Positions 14,200 to 17,943 of a stretch of DNA of 17,943 nucleotides are shown one piece after another (positions within the stretch are counted from its first letter, which is position 1; every line of letters begins with the position of its first letter). The notes below the pieces were generated by a model. That model was not told the origin of the DNA. It did not search any database and was given only the letters and a program-made list of their open reading frames with translations. Both the position numbers and the translations under genes were made by a program. The DNA comes from JBEAUL01 sp041161475 (GTDB lineage: Bacteria > Pseudomonadota > Gammaproteobacteria > UBA6186 > Azoamicaceae). The DNA lies in the NCBI GenBank assembly GCA_041161475.1, contig JBEAUL010000045.1, positions 1 through 17,943 on the forward strand, given 5' to 3'.

Positions 14200-14973
14200 A
14201 TGCAAGCGCCCACGATAACAAAAACATACGATCCGTTGGCACGGATTTTAGACGATAGAGTCATTTTAATCACAGGTGTATCTCAGGGAATTGGGCGTGC
14301 TGTTGCAACAGAAGCAGCGCGGCATGGTGCGACAGTCATACTCCTAGGGAAAACGGTTAAAGCATTAGAATCATTGTACGATGAAATTGTGTTTGCCGGA
14401 GGCCCTCAACCGGCCATTTATCCGATGAACCTTGCCAATGCAACGCCTGCCGATTTTGAGACTTTAGCGCAACAGATTGAGGAAAAATACGGTCGATTAG
14501 ATGGACTATTGCACAATGCAGCAACATTTAATGCCCTCACTCCAATTGCACATTATTCTTTACCCGTATGGTATCAGGTAATGCAAGTCAACTTAAATGC
14601 CCCTTTTTTACTGACGCATGCAACCTTGGGATTGCTTAAGCGTTCTTCAGATGCGCGCCTCTTATTTACGGGTGCGTCTGACGATCAGCTTGGTAAAGCC
14701 TATTGGGGTGCCTATGCTGTGAGTAAACAAGGCTGTGAAGGATTGATGAAGGTATTGGCAGAAGAGTGCGAAACAAACACTCTTATTCGAGTCAATTTAC
14801 TTTATCCCGGTAAAGTGGCCACCAATTTACGTACAAAGGCGTATCCAGGGAATCCTGAAGGCAATGCTATCTGTATATCCCCTACCCAGTTGGCGCAACA
14901 GTATATTTATTGGTTGGGCCCTGAGAGTCGGGCCATACATGGACAGTCCATTTATTTAAGTTCAGTCCCTTAG
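14200..14973 (+). CDS. yciK: YciK-type short-chain dehydrogenase/reductase
   Basis: The 257-residue product is a classical SDR resembling YciK, an oxidoreductase of unknown substrate. The nucleotide-binding glycine motif is TGVSQGIG (25-32). LHNAA (104-108) corresponds to the NNAG motif, Asn131 lies in MQVNLNA, and the YxxxK pair is Tyr172/Lys176 in WGAYAVSK. The position 13 residues before the Tyr, normally the catalytic Ser, is Ala159, with a Ser directly after it (LLFTGAS). The loop may have shifted or the catalytic behaviour may differ. AGGAG lies five bases upstream of the ATG. It follows rluB by 24 bp and probably shares its transcript, the neighbourhood seen for yciK in many gammaproteobacteria. 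Confidence 0.88.
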   Translation: MQAPTITKTYDPLARILDDRVILITGVSQGIGRAVATEAARHGATVILLGKTVKALESLYDEIVFAGGPQPAIYPMNLANATPADFETLAQQIEEKYGRLDGLLHNAATFNALTPIAHYSLPVWYQVMQVNLNAPFLLTHATLGLLKRSSDARLLFTGASDDQLGKAYWGAYAVSKQGCEGLMKVLAEECETNTLIRVNLLYPGKVATNLRTKAYPGNPEGNAICISPTQLAQQYIYWLGPESRAIHGQSIYLSSVP

Positions 14974-15063
14974 CTTTATATTGGCGTTCCCTTCAACTCT
15001 CCAACTAAAATCAGCTAGATAAAAGAATAATTTTAAATGCCTGATCAAGGAGGATTGTGCATT

Positions 15064-16731
15064 ATGCTGGTTCCTCGACTGTTGTCCCGTTTTAAATCCA
15101 ACCCTTTTGCGGTAAAAGGCGTGCAATGGCGTCGGAATTGTACCGAACTACAAGCCCGTTTACCCAGTATTATTGGGCATAAGCGCTATGAGCGATTGCT
15201 AACAAGAAAATATGTCAAAGTACATAAAGAGACGCCTAAGTACTTAGATGCACTTGTATTGGGTATGGCTGATGTGCGGTTTGAAGACTTGGCGGAATTG
15301 TTTGCTGAACTTAAAAACAACACAAATGAAACAGTACGGCATTTAGATGTTGCTGATACAGCGAAGATGAAAACACTGATTGAACCACATGATATTTATA
15401 AGCCTTTACCTAAAGCCGTGATTGATGCCTTAATGTATGTACTGGTTCCAGTCGAGACAATAGAAGATATTTTTTTAAATGAAGACAAACCCGTTGTTAC
15501 AAATGGATCGCATGTTGCCCAAGAAAACTTAAGTGCGATATCTGTTCTCATGCTCTATTCGCATTATCTGCGCCTGGCTGAAAACGTCACTGTCCCAGAG
15601 TACTGGTTTATCTTAGGTAAGCGTATTATAGACAGGGAACCACGTGTGGGCACAATACTGCCACATCCAAACGGATATTATGTCGTGATTAAGAATATTT
15701 CAGCAGATAATGCACAGAGTGTGACGGATATTCTTCGAGGGGGTGCCTATATTGTTGCCTGTGAGCCAATGTCAACGATTGGAGAAGACTTTCGTCCATT
15801 ACTGTTTTGTCGAGGTACCAGAGTGTCGTTAGAGGCAGTATCGGTACAGCGTACCTGGGCAGATAATTTACGCGCTTGCCAAGGTGCCGATGGGATTATC
15901 CTGGATTTTGACCGCGTACGAGGCTTACTGAATATCCCTGCTTGGCAAGGACAATCGCTATGGATTGGTGGGATGAGTTTAGGAGGAGGACATGCGCAAC
16001 GCTTATGCTTGGCTTTGTTAAGCATTGGCGTGCCCGTTGCAGAATTGTTTGTTGTGTCTGGTATTGGGCTAGAAATGCTGTCTTTAAGATGGTTTAAACA
16101 TTTGGAAATGAAACCACAAAAAATACATTACTTTATTGATATAGAAGATCCGACTTTTTTATTGGGTGATGGTCATTTAGGCTATGATTGCCCAAGTCAG
16201 GACATTGATTTATGGTGCATCTCTCCTTCCGATCATAATGAAGAGCCAGATACCTTTTTGAAAGTATTTTCTGAAATCCATGCCTATTCTGAACGCAGTT
16301 ACATCGAGAATATAAAAAGATTGTTTTTAGGGTTGGCAAACGATCATGCGACTTATCGATTGTGGTATGAAATGGCAGAAAAACCGCATGTTTTATATTT
16401 TAATAAAACCAATTATCCAGAGATTTTGGATTACTTAATGGATAATACAATAGGCGATAAAAAATGGTTAGAAGCATCCCGTCGATATCATTTATGGGCA
16501 AAATATCCGAATAAGTTTATTGATTTTTTGGGAGAGTTGCTTGGTCATCCTCCTCAGGAATGGTTTACAAAATGGGGAGATCGAAAAAGCATCAGTGAAT
16601 ATGTTGCCAATCAGCAACAATACGCTTTGACCACCTTATTTTCTTGGCGCAGTCAATCTCAATTGTTGTTAACAGCAAAAGACACCGAAGAGGATGAGTC
16701 AAAAGAAGAAAAAGTAGGTACAAAGCCATAA
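15064..16731 (+). CDS. Class 3 lipase-like protein (putative alpha/beta hydrolase)
   Basis: The 555-residue product has no signal peptide or membrane segment. Its central part resembles Lipase_3 (fungal-lipase-like) domains. LLFCRGTRVSLEAV (short-form residues about 246-259) matches the FRGT strand, followed by a WADNL helix, and LWIGGMSLGGGHAQ holds a GxSxGG nucleophile elbow (Ser305). DIEDPTFLLGDGHLG further on may provide the acid. The His is not assigned. The first 230 residues and the last 150 are unrecognised, and the C-terminus is highly acidic. A perfect AAGGAGGA (15047-15054) lies nine bases before the ATG at 15064, which decides against the in-frame ATG at 15037. Cytosolic lipases of this build occur among effectors of intracellular bacteria. 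That role is inference. Confidence 0.7.
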   Translation: MLVPRLLSRFKSNPFAVKGVQWRRNCTELQARLPSIIGHKRYERLLTRKYVKVHKETPKYLDALVLGMADVRFEDLAELFAELKNNTNETVRHLDVADTAKMKTLIEPHDIYKPLPKAVIDALMYVLVPVETIEDIFLNEDKPVVTNGSHVAQENLSAISVLMLYSHYLRLAENVTVPEYWFILGKRIIDREPRVGTILPHPNGYYVVIKNISADNAQSVTDILRGGAYIVACEPMSTIGEDFRPLLFCRGTRVSLEAVSVQRTWADNLRACQGADGIILDFDRVRGLLNIPAWQGQSLWIGGMSLGGGHAQRLCLALLSIGVPVAELFVVSGIGLEMLSLRWFKHLEMKPQKIHYFIDIEDPTFLLGDGHLGYDCPSQDIDLWCISPSDHNEEPDTFLKVFSEIHAYSERSYIENIKRLFLGLANDHATYRLWYEMAEKPHVLYFNKTNYPEILDYLMDNTIGDKKWLEASRRYHLWAKYPNKFIDFLGELLGHPPQEWFTKWGDRKSISEYVANQQQYALTTLFSWRSQSQLLLTAKDTEEDESKEEKVGTKP

Positions 16732-16740
16732 CGCTTTTGC

Positions 16741-16773
16741 TTTAATTTTTGTATACTGTTTACAAAAATTAAA
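16741..16773. repeat. Perfect 13-bp AT-rich inverted repeat abutting the phytase start
   Basis: TTTAATTTTTGTA (16741-16753) and TACAAAAATTAAA (16761-16773) are exact reverse complements around a 7-base loop. The repeat begins 10 bp after the lipase-like gene and ends one base before the next ATG. It contains a -10-like TATACT (16752-16757). It may be a terminator, a repressor operator overlapping a promoter, or both. Confidence 0.7.
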
Positions 16774-16774
16774 T

Positions 16775-17731
16775 ATGAGCGGATTTATGACTTTTTTAGG
16801 TAGGTGTTTTTATTGGCTTAATCCAATTATTTGTTTGTGCTTATTGCTACTATTGCCCAGCATATTGCTTGCAGAACCTTGGCTTGTGCAGGATACGGAG
16901 GTCAAGGGACATCGACTCAAAAATTTTAGAACAACGGCATCAATAAAAAACAGCAATATCGTAGATAAACAGAGTTTGTCACAATTGAATGTCTCTGGAA
17001 GTGGTCAATTTTCACCCAGAAATATTGATATTATTCTACACAGCATCCCAAAGACGATACCTAGGCATCATATTTTTATTGTCGATTTAAGACAAGAGTC
17101 GCATGGATTTTTGGGAAAAATACCGATTACTTGGTATGCTGGGTCGAATAATATCAATCAAGGCAAGATGAATGAACAAATTGAACAAGAAGAAACAGAA
17201 GCCTTAAAATCTCTCTCTACTGAACAATTTATTCAGTTGTATCACTATAAAAAAATGGGTAAAGGTAAGATTCAGCCGATAAAATCATTTTTTATCCCCA
17301 ATCCGGGTGAGGTCAGGCGTGAGCAAGACTTTGTGGATTACTTGGGATTAAAAGCCCAAAGATTTTATGTGCTAGACGGGCATCGACCAGACGATAAGGA
17401 AGTCGATCGATTTGTCACCTTTGTTCGCAGTTTACCAAAAAATGCGTGGCTGCATGTGCATTGCAAAGCCGGTCGTGGTCGGACAACCACATTTATGGTG
17501 TTATATGATATTATTCGTAACGGAAAAAAACTGCGTTTAGAAGACATCATAGAGAGACAAATCCAGATAGGGGGGTCTCCCGTGAATCAGACCACGCTTA
17601 CAAAAGCCGACAAGTGGAAAGAGTCCCCAGCACAGGCTCGCTATCGCTTTATTCAACAGTTTTACCGCTATGTTATCGATCCAACAGGATACTCTGCTGG
17701 TCAGTCTTGGAGTGGGTATATGGTAAAATAG
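16775..17731 (+). CDS. Secreted PTP-like phytase / inositol polyphosphatase
   Basis: The 318-residue product starts with a signal peptide (hydrophobic core about 16-32, likely cleavage after LLA at 33). The mature part is a cysteine-phosphatase of the PTP-like phytase type. The P-loop HCKAGRGRT (229-237) has nucleophile Cys230 and Arg236, and LDGHRPDDKEVDRF (200-213) gives the general-acid Asp201 in the D-x-x-P-x-x-x-x-V-D-x-F pattern of this family. IFIVDLRQESHGFL (100-113) is a further family motif. Members dephosphorylate inositol phosphates and occur in rumen, predatory and intracellular bacteria, some as host-directed proteins. Substrate is not proven. ATG 16775 is used; ATG 16787, preceded by AGCGGA, is an alternative that still keeps the signal peptide. 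Confidence 0.88.
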   Translation: MSGFMTFLGRCFYWLNPIICLCLLLLLPSILLAEPWLVQDTEVKGHRLKNFRTTASIKNSNIVDKQSLSQLNVSGSGQFSPRNIDIILHSIPKTIPRHHIFIVDLRQESHGFLGKIPITWYAGSNNINQGKMNEQIEQEETEALKSLSTEQFIQLYHYKKMGKGKIQPIKSFFIPNPGEVRREQDFVDYLGLKAQRFYVLDGHRPDDKEVDRFVTFVRSLPKNAWLHVHCKAGRGRTTTFMVLYDIIRNGKKLRLEDIIERQIQIGGSPVNQTTLTKADKWKESPAQARYRFIQQFYRYVIDPTGYSAGQSWSGYMVK

Positions 17732-17919
17732 AGGGATACCTATTTATTTTGCTAGGATTTTTTATAAAGTTATCGACTAGATAAATTTTTGTGATGTCCC
17801 GAAAGTTCTTCAAAAATAATGCGGTATTCAGACAGGGTTTTATCTGGCTCAAGTTTCACCGTAGAGTCCATCGCTTTCAGATCAGATATACCAATCATGG
17901 GCTGTCTGTTAGAAAACTG

Positions 17920-17928
17920 CTATAATGA
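17920..17928 (+). promoter_or_regulatory. Extended -10 promoter at the right edge
   Basis: TGCTATAAT (17920-17928) is a perfect extended -10 element (TGn followed by TATAAT). The -35 region 17 bp upstream (TGGGCT) is poor, as is common for extended -10 promoters. No gene starts downstream within the 15 bases left, so it probably serves a gene outside the window. The stretch 17732-17919 holds no gene I can support. Confidence 0.45.
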
Positions 17929-17943
17929 ATATATGTGTATTTC

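Noticed and set aside
14974..15046. Promoter TTGGCG (14981) with TAAAAT (15006) before the lipase-like gene
   Set aside because: The spacing is 19 bp and both boxes are weak, so it is not distinguishable from chance.
15037..15063. Upstream ATG of the lipase-like gene
   Set aside because: The nine codons it adds contain the AAGGAGGA that serves the ATG at 15064; they look like leader, not protein.
17770..17871. Minus-strand ORF of 33 codons right of the phytase gene
   Set aside because: It has no ribosome site, is very short, and no family is recognised; a longer frame from an ATG at 17900 is interrupted by a stop.

Overview
The window looks like a chromosomal segment of a moderately AT-rich gammaproteobacterium. 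The order yciB-bolA next to scpA-scpB-rluB-yciK and a sucABCD operon are gammaproteobacterial arrangements. A signal-peptide PTP-like phytase, a class-3-lipase-like protein and a helical/coiled-coil orphan protein suggest a host-associated lineage, perhaps in or near Legionellales. That placement is inference from gene content and style, not a database match.

Left flank (1-2450). The C-terminal end of an unknown protein runs in from the left edge. It stops inside a GC-rich block of consecutive hairpins (211-473). Next comes an IS200/IS605-type insertion sequence: tnpA (Y1 HUH transposase, minus) and tnpB (RuvC-like RNA-guided nuclease, plus) are divergent across only 21 bp. Two overlapping promoters there would start both mRNAs at, or within a base of, their start codons. 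The right end after tnpB has the folded layout expected of a TnpB guide-RNA scaffold.

Central metabolism (2454-8625). sucA, sucB, sucC and sucD form a tight plus-strand operon. It encodes E1 and E2 of 2-oxoglutarate dehydrogenase and both subunits of succinyl-CoA synthetase. Neither sdh genes nor lpd (E3) are next to it in this window. A palindromic stem-loop lies between sucD and the convergent minus-strand operon.

Minus-strand operon (11544 down to 8655). A strong sigma70-type promoter (TTGACA-N17-TTTAAT) drives yciB (septation/inner-membrane protein), bolA, a membrane-anchored alpha/beta hydrolase with a GHSMGG nucleophile elbow, and an unrecognised 365-residue protein with a C-terminal coiled coil. 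The genes overlap or nearly touch.

Plus-strand block (11701-14973). scpA and scpB (condensin partners) overlap by ATGA. rluB (23S rRNA pseudouridine synthase) starts 104 bp inside scpB. A YciK-type short-chain dehydrogenase follows, in which the usual catalytic Ser position appears to be Ala.

Right end (15064-17943). A 555-residue lipase-like protein with a perfect Shine-Dalgarno is followed by a secreted PTP-like phytase. A perfect 13-bp inverted repeat ends one base before the phytase start codon. An extended -10 promoter at the right edge points to another gene beyond the window.
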